DNA of 46,769 bases, from positions 1-46,769 of the forward strand of contig JAZOLH010000029.1 of the NCBI GenBank assembly GCA_045652815.1, given 5' to 3'. Within the stretch, counting starts at the first letter, position 1; every line of letters begins with the position of its first letter. Shown here piece by piece: positions 25,053-33,847 of the stretch. Under the pieces are notes generated by a model that made no database searches, was not told the DNA's origin, and saw only the letters and a list, made by a program, of their open reading frames with translations. The DNA comes from UMGS755 sp045652815. GTDB lineage: Bacteria; Bacillota; Clostridia; UBA1381; UBA9506. The translations under genes were made by a program, and so were the position numbers.

Positions 25053-25547
25053 TTATTTCACTTCAATCTGTACAGCACCCATAGCCGCCAGTGCATTCTG
25101 ATGGCTTTCTTCTGTAACGCCTGCGCAGCAAGCGCTGTCAACGGTCACCACAGCTTCAGGAAAAGCCGCTTTAACCAGCATAGCATTGGAAATCACACAG
25201 ATGTCTGTACAAAGTCCGCAAAGTTCCACTTCTGTCACATCACCTTTTGCGCCAAGGTAATGAATCAGTTCGATACTGCCAAAGGTTGGTTTATCAATCA
25301 CTTTGGAAACATAAGGTAAAAGTTCATCACAAATCTGCCAGCCGGCAGTATCTTTGATACAGTGTTCCACAGGCAATTTTTTGCCTTCCTGCGTAGAAAG
25401 GTAATCAGCACCATGGGTATCTCTTGTAAAGATAACTTCACCTGTAAAGTCCTTTACTTTACAAACAACATTATCCACAATTGCCTGTGCCATAGGGCTG
25501 CCAAGGCTCCCTGTGATAAAGTCGTTTTGGAAATCAACAACAATCAA
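25053..25547 (-). CDS. Cysteine hydrolase (isochorismatase/nicotinamidase-like)
   Basis: A protein of about 164 residues with the isochorismatase-like triad: Asp in VVDFQNDF, Lys in KKLPVEHC and nucleophilic Cys in ELCGLCTDICV. FTRDTHGADY recalls nicotinamidases, which make nicotinic acid for NAD recycling. Start problem: the only standard start is a TTG at 25547 without a suitably spaced ribosome site. AAGGAG lies 7 bp before an ATC codon at 25554-25556, and the family usually begins MKYLIVVD while this frame reads ATC-KYLIVVD. Translation may begin at a rare ATC, or one base differs from ATG. Confidence 0.88.
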   Translation of the reverse strand: MIVVDFQNDFITGSLGSPMAQAIVDNVVCKVKDFTGEVIFTRDTHGADYLSTQEGKKLPVEHCIKDTAGWQICDELLPYVSKVIDKPTFGSIELIHYLGAKGDVTEVELCGLCTDICVISNAMLVKAAFPEAVVTVDSACCAGVTEESHQNALAAMGAVQIEVK

Positions 25548-25567
25548 ATATTTGATAACGCTTCTCC

Positions 25568-27490
25568 TTACTGATTTTTAGGAAGTCGTCTAACAATATG
25601 ATGCTCGAAGGTAGAAAGGAAATACATTGCATCAAACTCATCTTTAAAGCGCATTTCGTTTTGCAAAGCAAAATCGTGAATATGGTCGCGATTGCCTACG
25701 GGTTTACCCTCTGCCACTTCTAGATACAATTCCAGCATCATACGGTACAATTCAGAGAAAAACGCAAGTTTTTCCCACGCCATAGCCACTTTTTCGTCTA
25801 GTGCCGCATAGAGTTCGGTATCAATCACTTCGTCAAAATCATCAATGACGGAAAGCGCTTTCTTGAGTTTATCAGCGCATTCTTTTGTCACCAAGTTTTC
25901 TTCATTTCGAAGGGCAACGGGACAGCCAAGGTCAGACAGCGATGCTAAAAATTCCTTAACGCTGTCGGCTTCTTCGCCAAACTCGGTGAGCAGCACTCTG
26001 CTGCAAATGTCATCAAAATCGGTTTCCTTGTTCCAAAGAGTGTCTGCCATCACATTCATATTCAGGCAGGTCGGCAGGAAAGCACGCTGAATCTGACAAC
26101 TAACCAAACCATTCAGGCCGATATTTTCTAAATTCTTAACATCTTCTGAGAGCACCTGCGCATGACGGAACTGAGGAAAATCAAGATAATGATCCCACAT
26201 AAAGTGATAGTCAAAATCAAAACTGTCTCCATCAAAATCCTTTTGCCATTCGCGCAGATATGCTAAATTATCTGCCACAATTCTCGGAAATTCCAGTCGA
26301 TTCAAAACATAGGGCTTCATTTCCCCTTCGCCCTCTGCTTTAAAGGAAGCAGAATAGGTACGATGAATCGGTGCAAACATCAGAACAAAGCGTTCTTTGT
26401 TCTTTAGTTTTTCTTCTAAAGGTGCCCATAACAAATCTACATAAATCAAGAAGACAATCTTTGTATCAAGACCTGCTTTTGTTAATTTTTCATCCAGTTC
26501 ATTGAGCATCATAACATAATAATCGGATGTTCTTTTGCCACGGCAAGAATCACATTCACAGTTATTGTTGGTACCATCTGCCAACCAAAAATGCAGATAG
26601 GATACATCTTGATGCTCTTTGCAGTATTCTAAAATACTATCGGTGATGCGGTCGCGGGCTACAGGATTGGAATAACAAAGGTTGGTATTTAAAGGAACAC
26701 CGCCCCAAAGTTTACGTTCACCGTTAACTTCTGCCAAAAGTTCACGATATTCTTCGGCCGGTTCTTCGTGAACATACCAGTCTGTACCATCAATACCGAA
26801 GGCAAGACTTGTCAAGCCATGGCCGACACCGTGATACATGAGGCTTCTCTTTTCGATTTCATCTTCAGCCAGCGCCATAATTGCCTGCATATCCGCATCG
26901 GAGATATCTGCTTTGTCACGATAGGGCGTCTCTTCCGAGTACCAGCGGTCAAAGAATTCTTTAGGCATTTTAAACTGGATAAAATATCCGTTCATTGCCG
27001 CTTTGGGAGCCCAATCAATCATATCGTTTAAATTCTTTTGGAACACAGAACCTTCAATACAGAGGGCTCTATGGCGATAGGATGCTTTTTCGGAAACGGA
27101 AATTTCACCGTCATACAGTTCGTCGGGATAATATTCTCCGCCTTCACCAGGACGCAGGAATGCAAAACCCAGTTCCTTTAAATAACGATAGGCGGCAATC
27201 AATGTTGCACGGGCGTTGCTACCTGTAATAGTGCCGGAAAAATCTTTTACGCAGATGCAGATAGCATCGTCAAGTTCCTTATTTTCCACTTCAGGAAGTT
27301 TAGAGCAAAGGTCGATGCCCAAATAGATGACGCCTGCCTCATCTTTATTCTGTTCCATAGTGGGAATAACAGCAAAATCCGCTTCTGTTACCTTAGATAA
27401 ATATTTCTGTAATTCATAAGCCGCAAAAACAAGAGTTCTCTTCTCTTTTTCGCTCACATTTGCAATCATAGGTCTGATTTTACGAATCAT
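25568..27490 (-). CDS. DUF4838 domain-containing protein (glycoside-hydrolase-like)
   Basis: A 640-residue protein with an N-terminal alpha/beta domain like those before alpha-glucuronidase-type enzymes (AAYELQKYLSKVTEADF; ARATLIAAYRYLKELGFAFLRPGEGGEYYP), and a central DUF4838 TIM-barrel-like region with HFWLADGTNNNCECDSCRGKR and VFLIYVDLLWAPLEEKL. The C-terminal third is helical. No signal peptide, so cytoplasmic. Probably acts on an oligosaccharide, but the reaction is not established. The start is the ATG at 27490 after AAAGGTGG. The first gene of a minus-strand run toward the cysteine hydrolase and pyk. Confidence 0.83.
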   Translation of the reverse strand: MIRKIRPMIANVSEKEKRTLVFAAYELQKYLSKVTEADFAVIPTMEQNKDEAGVIYLGIDLCSKLPEVENKELDDAICICVKDFSGTITGSNARATLIAAYRYLKELGFAFLRPGEGGEYYPDELYDGEISVSEKASYRHRALCIEGSVFQKNLNDMIDWAPKAAMNGYFIQFKMPKEFFDRWYSEETPYRDKADISDADMQAIMALAEDEIEKRSLMYHGVGHGLTSLAFGIDGTDWYVHEEPAEEYRELLAEVNGERKLWGGVPLNTNLCYSNPVARDRITDSILEYCKEHQDVSYLHFWLADGTNNNCECDSCRGKRTSDYYVMMLNELDEKLTKAGLDTKIVFLIYVDLLWAPLEEKLKNKERFVLMFAPIHRTYSASFKAEGEGEMKPYVLNRLEFPRIVADNLAYLREWQKDFDGDSFDFDYHFMWDHYLDFPQFRHAQVLSEDVKNLENIGLNGLVSCQIQRAFLPTCLNMNVMADTLWNKETDFDDICSRVLLTEFGEEADSVKEFLASLSDLGCPVALRNEENLVTKECADKLKKALSVIDDFDEVIDTELYAALDEKVAMAWEKLAFFSELYRMMLELYLEVAEGKPVGNRDHIHDFALQNEMRFKDEFDAMYFLSTFEHHIVRRLPKNQ

Positions 27491-27515
27491 AAGAATTGCC
27501 ACCTTTTTTCACAGA

Positions 27516-27530
27516 TTTATACAGTATAAA
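27516..27530. promoter_or_regulatory. Palindrome immediately after the -10 box, possible operator of the DUF4838 gene
   Basis: TTTATAC and GTATAAA form a perfect 7-bp inverted repeat with one central base, placed directly downstream of the predicted -10 box, where a repressor would block transcription. No known regulator motif recognised. Confidence 0.4.
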
Positions 27531-27558
27531 TTATATCATAAAGATTCCCATTTAGCAA
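27530..27558 (-). promoter_or_regulatory. Predicted sigma-A promoter of the DUF4838 gene
   Basis: On the minus strand TTGCTA (27553-27558) and a perfect TATAAT (27530-27535) are exactly 17 bp apart, about 40 bp upstream of the start codon and directly after the terminator of the preceding DHHW gene. Confidence 0.65.
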
Positions 27559-27561
27559 TAA

Positions 27562-27589
27562 AAAATCCCCGATTTTCATCGGGGATTTT
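27562..27589 (-). terminator. Terminator after the DHHW gene
   Basis: A 12-bp perfect stem (AAAATCCCCGAT / ATCGGGGATTTT) with a TTTC loop is followed on the minus strand by a T-rich tract, just beyond the stop codon at 27599. Confidence 0.85.
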
Positions 27590-27598
27590 GCACATTTT

Positions 27599-28699
27599 TT
27601 ATCGCATTGCCAAACTGTTATTGATTAAACTTGTTGAATATAAAAATAATACATCCTGATTGGTAAAATCAATAAAATGACCTAAGAAATCACTTTGAAT
27701 ATAACGAATATCCACCACGGTAATTTTTTGATAACCCGGAACCAGCAAAGGCACTAAACTGCTACCGTAAGAATCCCTGAAAACAATCAGTTCTTTGTTT
27801 GTTTTAACATCGGGATTTTCAATGGTTACAAGGGGCGTTGTGCCGGATAAAAACATTTCATAGGGGTCTTTGCCCAATGCTTTTTCCATATTATACATCT
27901 CGCCTGTTTGCGGCATACCGTTATCGTAATAAGTCACAATCGCATTGTCGATGGCATAGTTCGTTACATACTGAATGGTATCGGGCTTAACTGACAACGC
28001 CGACTGACCCACATACACGCCGTTAAAGTCATGATCCAGCGTGTGAATGACCCTATCAGAAACTGCCGAAGTGCCCATCTGATTTGCAATATGCTCTGCC
28101 ACATCAAAGATGGATTCCTGCTTCCAATGGGAGTCTGTTCTGTAATAATCGTCAATGGATAAAAGGGGCAACACATCGATATATTCCATATAATCCATAC
28201 GATTTTTAAAATCATTGATAAACGCATCGTAATCAATGGATACATACCCGTTTTTCTCCGCTAAAAAGTAGTTTTTATCGGGGATTAAGGATAAATAGTT
28301 CTTCGTATCTGTATCTTTTAAATACTTATTATAAAGAAAATCAAAGCGCTCTTTTGCATAATCAACCATCTGTGGATTAACGGGATATTCAAGTTTGGAA
28401 AGATGGCCATCTGCATAATATAAACCATTGTTATCGGCTTTTCCCAAAACACCCATAGAAAAATAAGCCTTGATTTTGCGGAACCAGTCACGGGCAGGAA
28501 ACTGATCGGCTGTATATTCTTCAAATCCATCCATAAATTCACCGTTTGCAACGGTTTCAAGAGTAAGAACAGGTTTCTCCGCCAGCGGTCTTCTCTCGCT
28601 TTCGGAAAACTCGGTATTGGGTTTAAACCAGCATAAAAGCGCCAGCCCAAACAACAAAAGAGCAAATATACAAGTTGTTATGATATTTTTTTGTTTCAT
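27599..28699 (-). CDS. DHHW family protein (AlgJ/AlgX-like, polysaccharide O-acetylation partner)
   Basis: About 366 residues with an N-terminal membrane anchor (about residues 5-24) and an extracytoplasmic SGNH-like domain. NTEFSESERRPLAEKPVLT and ADQFPARDWFRKIKAYF are typical of the DHHW family, and YYRTDSHWKQES carries the DSHW motif; FRDSYGSSLVPLL holds the candidate catalytic serine. These proteins pair with MBOAT acyltransferases to acetylate exported polysaccharides. Here it directly follows the MBOAT gene, which is broken. Two adjacent ATGs (28702 and 28699) are possible starts. Confidence 0.87.
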   Translation of the reverse strand: MKQKNIITTCIFALLLFGLALLCWFKPNTEFSESERRPLAEKPVLTLETVANGEFMDGFEEYTADQFPARDWFRKIKAYFSMGVLGKADNNGLYYADGHLSKLEYPVNPQMVDYAKERFDFLYNKYLKDTDTKNYLSLIPDKNYFLAEKNGYVSIDYDAFINDFKNRMDYMEYIDVLPLLSIDDYYRTDSHWKQESIFDVAEHIANQMGTSAVSDRVIHTLDHDFNGVYVGQSALSVKPDTIQYVTNYAIDNAIVTYYDNGMPQTGEMYNMEKALGKDPYEMFLSGTTPLVTIENPDVKTNKELIVFRDSYGSSLVPLLVPGYQKITVVDIRYIQSDFLGHFIDFTNQDVLFLYSTSLINNSLAMR

Positions 28700-28711
28700 C
28701 ATAAACACCTA

Positions 28712-30112
28712 CTAAAAACGGAAATATAAGAATGGATTAAAAGAGCCATCCGCAAGATAACCCGTGCCAACAAGCACAAGGGCTAACAGCACTGCGGTTT
28801 CAATCATATAAAACCACCATTTTGTGCCGAATTTTGCACCAAGACGCGCCATTAATTGTTTCGGCAGGGGTGTTGCACCCAAAATGGCAATCAGGAGCAC
28901 AACCGCATAATTCTTCAGCTGATACAAAGCATCTAAAGAAACTAAGGGAATGCCACCAACACCGAACATGCCGCCCACATAGGAGAAAGCTTGACCTTAA
29001 CTACCTCCCGCAATAATCATAAAACTAATGGACACAAAAAACAGAAGGTAAATATGGCTTACAACCTTATGCTTTTTAAGGAACGGCAGGAAAAAGAATT
29101 TTTCCAGCGTTAAAAGGACACCAAAATACAGGCCCCAAATCACAAAGTTCCACTCTGCCCCGTGCCAGAAACCCGTTAAAAACCAAACAACAAAAATGTT
29201 GAATAAAAGTCTTGCTCGTTTCACACGGTTACCGCCCAAGGGGATATACACATAGTCTCTGAACCAGGAGCCAAGAGACATATGCCATCTGCGCCAAAAA
29301 TCTGTGATGCTGGCGGCAATAAAGGGATAGTTGAAGTTTTCCATAAAGTGAAAACCAAAGATTCTGCCAAGACCGATAGCCATATCGCTATAACCGGAAA
29401 AGTCAAAGTAAATCTGGAGCATAAAGCCAATGGCATAAAGCCAGTAAAACAGTACAGAGGGTGTACCTGTCTGCAAAAAGGCCTCGCCCAGTTCTGCCAG
29501 AGTGTTTGCAATTAAAATCTTTTTGGATAAACCAATGATAAACCGACGAATGCCATAGGCCACGTTATCAAAGGAATGGACTCTGTTTGAAAGTTCTTTT
29601 TCCACATCAGCATAACGCACAATGGGACCAGCAATCAGCTGAGGGAACAACGCCACATAAGTCGCCAAAGAAATGGGATTCTTCTGCACGCTGACAGTAC
29701 CGCGGTACACATCCACCGTGTAACTTAAAATCTGGAATGTGTAAAAGCTGATGCCGATAGGCAGAACAACTCTCAAAAGCGGCAGCGATAAACCCGTTAC
29801 AGCATTAAAGTTTGTAATGAAAAAGTCAGCATATTTAAAATATAAAAGTCCTGCAAGACTTGTTGCCACAGAAACAACCAAAAACAGTTTTGACAGTTTT
29901 TGGCCGCGGAATTTGTCAATTAACAATCCGAAAATGTAGCCTAAAAGCACCGTTCCAATCATCAGGAATACATAAACAGGCTCTCCCCAACCATAAAACA
30001 CAAGGCTGGATAATAAAAGCACAGGGTTTTTAAGACCTTTCGGCGCAATAAAATAGGCCAGAATCACAACAGGCAGGAAATAATATAAAAACGGAATACC
30101 GGAAAAAATCAT
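28712..30112 (-). pseudogene. MBOAT family O-acyltransferase, interrupted by an in-frame TAA
   Basis: Membrane-bound O-acyltransferase (AlgI-like) that moves acetyl groups across the membrane to a surface polymer. The 5' part (28997-30112, 371 residues) has the family start FSGIPFLYYFLPVV, FDFSGYSDMAIGLGRIFGF and the active-site region DFWRRWHMSLGSWFRDYVYIPLGG with WFLTGFWHGAEWNFV (catalytic His). It stops at a TAA (28997-28999) after AGGS. The same frame continues without any shift as GQAFSYVGGMFGVGG to the normal C-terminus at 28712. TAA in place of TTA (Leu) would restore S-L-G-Q-A, so one base change explains the break. Sequencing error, recent mutation or read-through cannot be told apart here. 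Confidence 0.85.
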
Positions 30113-30140
30113 ATCGTTCTCTCCTAAAACGGATATAACA

Positions 30141-30165
30141 AAACGGACACATTCTGTGTCCGTTT
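30141..30165 (-). terminator. Possible terminator after the lipoprotein gene
   Basis: An 11-bp perfect stem (AAACGGACACA / TGTGTCCGTTT) with a TTC loop lies between the lipoprotein stop and the MBOAT start. The T tract after it on the minus strand is weak, so partial read-through into the MBOAT gene is possible. Confidence 0.5.
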
Positions 30166-30177
30166 CATTCTATTCTC

Positions 30178-30819
30178 TTAGCCTTCTAAAGAGGTCGGAC
30201 ACATAACAAAGAATACTTTGTTACCATAGCTACCGGTTACGGTTTCATCAGCAGTTACGCAGATGTTCCAACGGGGATTTGCGTTTGCTTCCAGTTTTGC
30301 AATAAAAGCAGAAACTTCGGATGCGCTACCCAGTTCAAACACATAGCCGATAAAAGGAATCGAGCCAATCATAGGCATAAATACAGCGCCGGATTTAAAA
30401 CCGGTGATTTCAGCATTGTCAAAGCCAGACAGAAGACCTTCTTCAACAGCCATAGAGCCGCCCATAAACTGGATGGCGGGGTTAGAAAGCAGTGCTTCGG
30501 CAATAGCGTCAACGCTCATACCCTGTGCCGCTTTTGCTTTAAAATCAGCCAGCAAGGTTTTACCCAATGTTGCAGCCTGAGGAGCCTCTTCGGGCTTTTC
30601 TTCAGGTTTTTCTGCGGGTTTTTCGGTTTTTTCTTCTTCTTTTTCGGATTCAACAGGTTTTTCGGCATCTTTTTCTTCTTCTACTTCAGTACCGCTCACC
30701 TGCTCGGTTTTTTCTTCTTCAACCAGATTTTCGGGATTTTCCACATCTGTTTTGGTAGCGCAAGCCGCCATGGACAGTGTAAGTAATAATACCAATAAAA
30801 GTGCGATTAATTTCTTCAT
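30178..30819 (-). CDS. Putative lipoprotein with acidic/lysine-rich linker
   Basis: A 213-residue protein with a lipoprotein signal (LLLVLLLTLSMAAC; Cys20 the anchor), then about 60 residues made almost only of Glu, Lys, Pro and Val (repeats of the EKPEEKPEE kind), a flexible spacer probably crossing the wall, and a compact C-terminal domain from about residue 85 (TLLADFKAKAAQGMSVDAI to VFFVMCPTSLEG). The C-terminal domain was not recognised. AAAGGAG precedes the ATG. Confidence 0.78.
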   Translation of the reverse strand: MKKLIALLLVLLLTLSMAACATKTDVENPENLVEEEKTEQVSGTEVEEEKDAEKPVESEKEEEKTEKPAEKPEEKPEEAPQAATLGKTLLADFKAKAAQGMSVDAIAEALLSNPAIQFMGGSMAVEEGLLSGFDNAEITGFKSGAVFMPMIGSIPFIGYVFELGSASEVSAFIAKLEANANPRWNICVTADETVTGSYGNKVFFVMCPTSLEG

Positions 30820-30888
30820 TTTGTAACTCCTTTAAAAAGTTTTGATACTATATAGACGTTCGATTTTACAAAAAGTTCCTTAAATTTA

Positions 30889-31287
30889 TTATTTTTCTAA
30901 CGTATTTTCCTGATTGCGATACATAACAAATTTACAGAATAAAAATTCGAGGATAAAGTTAGACAGCATAGTAACGCCCAAAATGATGTAATCGTGTACG
31001 CCGGCGCCTTCTGCCAGATGACCTAAATAGGTAGATACAGGCGTAAACACCGCATAAAACCCAAAGAGTTTCAGCATCGCAATGGGCACATTAGCGGCAG
31101 ATTTAAAGGTATATCGTCTGTTAAATGTAAAGTTCCAGACAATAGAAAGAATCAAAGATAGTAAATACGCGGGCCAGTACATCCATTTGAGTAAATCATT
31201 AAACAAGGCAAAAGATGCCACCTGAATCACGCCGGCCGAGATAGAAAACAAGGTAAATTTAATCATTTGAATCCAAGAATTATTCAT
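30889..31287 (-). CDS. GtrA family membrane protein
   Basis: About 132 residues with four membrane segments: IKFTLFSISAGVIQVASFALFND at the start, then NFTFNRRYTFKS, the short conserved loop typical of GtrA-like proteins, which flip or assist lipid-linked sugars in surface polysaccharide modification. AAGGGGAA precedes the ATG at 31287. It lies 13 bp after the acyltransferase-3 gene and is probably cotranscribed with it. Confidence 0.87.
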   Translation of the reverse strand: MNNSWIQMIKFTLFSISAGVIQVASFALFNDLLKWMYWPAYLLSLILSIVWNFTFNRRYTFKSAANVPIAMLKLFGFYAVFTPVSTYLGHLAEGAGVHDYIILGVTMLSNFILEFLFCKFVMYRNQENTLEK

Positions 31288-31300
31288 AACTGTTCCCCTT

Positions 31301-32299
31301 TTATTTATTTTTACCGAAGATAAAGCCCAAATAGCGCTCTGCAAAGAAAATCCAAGGAATTGATAGTAACAACATCAGGATAAGCATACCGACTTGCATA
31401 CCTGGACTGTACACATAAGCCCAAAGCCCTGCTTTTGCCATAATCGTTCTGACAAGCGGTCTGCAGATGTAATAATGTGTCACTAAAATATAAATGGAAT
31501 TTCTTCCATAAAAGCCAAGAAACTTATCTGCCTTTGCAAAATCAGACAAAATAACGGAAATCATCAGCGTTCCTAAAATACCAAGCACGGCATTTACATA
31601 GTATAAAAACGGATTGCCATAGCGGTATATCGTGGTATCAATACAGGTGGTTTGGTTGGATGTGTAAAAAATTAAAACAAAAATCGCTAATGAAAGAACT
31701 GTAAAAATTGTTTTTTGCTTGGATACCTTCTCCGCCAGAGAAAACACAGAAGTTTTCAGTAGGTTTCCAAAAATGTAAAACCCGAAGCAAGGAATTGCCA
31801 CAACATACAAGCAATAATGCGGCAAAGTCAGTTTTGTCCGCATAAACACAAACAAAACAGTCAGCAAAAGAGCTGAAATTTTCACCCGTCTGTTTTTGTT
31901 AACAAAATAAAACACAAGATGAATCAAAAACAAACCGAACAAAAACCAAAGGGCAATGTTCATAACCCCAAGTTTCAAACCGGTAAAGGTCAAAAGTTTG
32001 TTTCCAAAGTTCAAAAAGGCGTTTTTCCCGCTACATAGATCCAAAACAGTTGTTAACACAATGTCGAACAAAACAAAGAATGCAAAGGGCAAATACACCG
32101 TTTTAGCATATTTTTTCAGATAGTCAGCAAAAGGAATATCAGTCTTTACAAACAGACCTGAAAGAAAGAAAAACAAAGGCATATGAAAGGAATAAATCAG
32201 ATTTCTGCTCATATCGCTATTGGCATCTAAATGACCCAGCACGACCAGGATAATGCCGATACCTTTTGCGATATCAATATATGATTTTCTGGCAGGCAT
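31301..32299 (-). CDS. Acyltransferase 3 family membrane protein
   Basis: About 332 residues with ten hydrophobic segments. The family start SYIDIAKGIGIILVVLGHL carries the conserved His, and SFHMPLFFFLSGLFVK the second conserved block. These OafA/WecH-like proteins acylate sugars of surface polymers. The ATG at 32299 has GGAG upstream. It is 16 bp after the RyR-domain gene and 13 bp before gtrA, so the three look like one unit. Confidence 0.9.
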   Translation of the reverse strand: MPARKSYIDIAKGIGIILVVLGHLDANSDMSRNLIYSFHMPLFFFLSGLFVKTDIPFADYLKKYAKTVYLPFAFFVLFDIVLTTVLDLCSGKNAFLNFGNKLLTFTGLKLGVMNIALWFLFGLFLIHLVFYFVNKNRRVKISALLLTVLFVFMRTKLTLPHYCLYVVAIPCFGFYIFGNLLKTSVFSLAEKVSKQKTIFTVLSLAIFVLIFYTSNQTTCIDTTIYRYGNPFLYYVNAVLGILGTLMISVILSDFAKADKFLGFYGRNSIYILVTHYYICRPLVRTIMAKAGLWAYVYSPGMQVGMLILMLLLSIPWIFFAERYLGFIFGKNK

Positions 32300-32315
32300 C
32301 AAAGCGCTCCTTTCA

Positions 32316-33722
32316 TTATATTTTGCTCATCATCTCCAGCAAAGTTTCAATCGCATCTTTATCCTTCTGTTTATCCACATCGGATAAATCATTAAAGGGA
32401 ACTAAACAGGGATGCAGTTTTCTCACCCTGTCCTTTTTGCCATCCTCCCCTGCACCAAATGACCAGTGATTTAGATAGTGGTAGCGGCACCAACGGATAT
32501 GCTCCAGCTCACAAACTTCTTCATCAACAGCATAACTTCCTTTATGCTCCATTGCAAGAAGACGAATGGTGTGGTAATCACCTGAGGCAATATTGGAACT
32601 TTTGATAAAGGGAGAAAGCCCCAGCCAAACTTTTTCCATATCGGCATTTTTCTCTTCAGGCTTTGCAATGCCCTGCAAATTGCCGTATTTCACCTCATAA
32701 ATATAGTTAATTTCCTTACCAAATCTCTGAGATTTATCTGTTCTGATGTTTTCGGTTGTTAAAACGTTTTCAAGAGAGCCAAAGGCATATATTTTGTCAT
32801 AGCCGAAAGCATTAACAAAAGTCCCGTTTTTATCGTACAGGTAAATCGGTGCTTTGGTCATCTGTGTCAATTCATCAAGGAAAGTTGTAGATGCTTCCGT
32901 AATAATCACTCTGTCGCATTCTGCAATCTGCTTAAGTTCCTTGGCGGGAGATTCTGTGTGATATGTAACAGAATCGGCATTCATTGTCTCAAAATTCGCG
33001 TGAATGCATCCGAATTCTTCTGCACCCCAAACGTGGTATTCAATCCTTTGGTCTAAGGTGTAAAGATTGTTTAAAAGTCCGTAATATAACAGTTTTTCGG
33101 TCAGAAGATTGTCACCAACAAGAGCAATTTTAAGCTGTTTCTTTTCAAAAACATCGGCTAAAGGATTTTCAAGCCAGAACGCTCTTGCAATCATTTCGTT
33201 TACATTGAAAAAACGAACAGCATCAACAGCAGCCTGCTGACTGTTAATGGCGTCAAGTTTCATATATACATCATACCGCTTCAATTTCTCCCTGTTATCC
33301 ATATAGAAGCGAAGGGATTCTTCTTCTGTATCAAACATTATGTAATGAATTTTTACATCTTTAATCTCGCCATTTTTGGAAAAAACAACGTGTTTCTCAT
33401 TTTTGGCAACCAGCGAAGCAAGATGTGCATCACCATAAACCACCACTGCATCATTAGACAAACTAACAAAAGAATCGCGGACGCGATGAAGAATTTCTTT
33501 TAACAGCAAAATCAAGCCACTGGCCGTCATCACAGGCGCAATCCAACGAGATAATTCCACAAGCAAGTTGTTATCTGTTGTATTAGCATTAAAAAGATAC
33601 ATACTAACCGAAAGATAAAAGGCGTCAAACAAGCTACTTCCTGCCATCATATAGCCAATACCGCCTACAATAGCAGGCAAAAGAAAAACAATTATTCCTA
33701 ATGATCTTTTCAAAATTTTCAT
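32316..33722 (-). CDS. Two-segment membrane protein with nucleotide-binding-like core and C-terminal RyR-type domain
   Basis: A 468-residue protein. The N-terminus has two membrane helices (about residues 7-27 and 62-84) with a short hydrophobic loop between them, resembling a two-helix ion channel. A soluble region follows with DAVVVYGDAHLASLVA and IALVGDNLLTEKLLYYGL, like repeated RCK/TrkA-type nucleotide-binding folds. The C-terminus has CELEHIRWCRYHYLNHWSFG, then a DxxxRxHPCLVPFNDL segment, matching the RyR domain named from ryanodine receptors and also found in prokaryotic channel-like proteins. The assembly suggests a ligand-gated ion channel; the ligand is unknown. The ATG at 33722 is preceded by AAAGGAT. 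Confidence 0.72.
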   Translation of the reverse strand: MKILKRSLGIIVFLLPAIVGGIGYMMAGSSLFDAFYLSVSMYLFNANTTDNNLLVELSRWIAPVMTASGLILLLKEILHRVRDSFVSLSNDAVVVYGDAHLASLVAKNEKHVVFSKNGEIKDVKIHYIMFDTEEESLRFYMDNREKLKRYDVYMKLDAINSQQAAVDAVRFFNVNEMIARAFWLENPLADVFEKKQLKIALVGDNLLTEKLLYYGLLNNLYTLDQRIEYHVWGAEEFGCIHANFETMNADSVTYHTESPAKELKQIAECDRVIITEASTTFLDELTQMTKAPIYLYDKNGTFVNAFGYDKIYAFGSLENVLTTENIRTDKSQRFGKEINYIYEVKYGNLQGIAKPEEKNADMEKVWLGLSPFIKSSNIASGDYHTIRLLAMEHKGSYAVDEEVCELEHIRWCRYHYLNHWSFGAGEDGKKDRVRKLHPCLVPFNDLSDVDKQKDKDAIETLLEMMSKI

Positions 33723-33774
33723 AGAATCAAATCCTTTTAAAAGCAATTCGGACATAATAACCGATGATATATTC

Positions 33775-33803
33775 AGTATATCATAAATGCAAAAAAAAGA
33801 CAA
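33775..33803 (-). promoter_or_regulatory. Predicted sigma-A promoter of the RyR-domain gene operon
   Basis: On the minus strand TTGTCT (33798-33803) and TATACT (33775-33780) are 17 bp apart, 53 bp upstream of the start. The -35 box overlaps the end of the sstT terminator. Confidence 0.55.
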
Positions 33804-33827
33804 CCTCTAAATCAATAGAGGTTGTCT
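33798..33827 (-). terminator. Terminator of sstT
   Basis: A 12-bp perfect stem (AGACAACCTCTA / TAGAGGTTGTCT) with a 6-base loop is followed by eight T residues on the minus strand, 20 bp after the sstT stop codon. Confidence 0.85.
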
Positions 33828-33847
33828 AAAAAACGAGTTATTAATGA

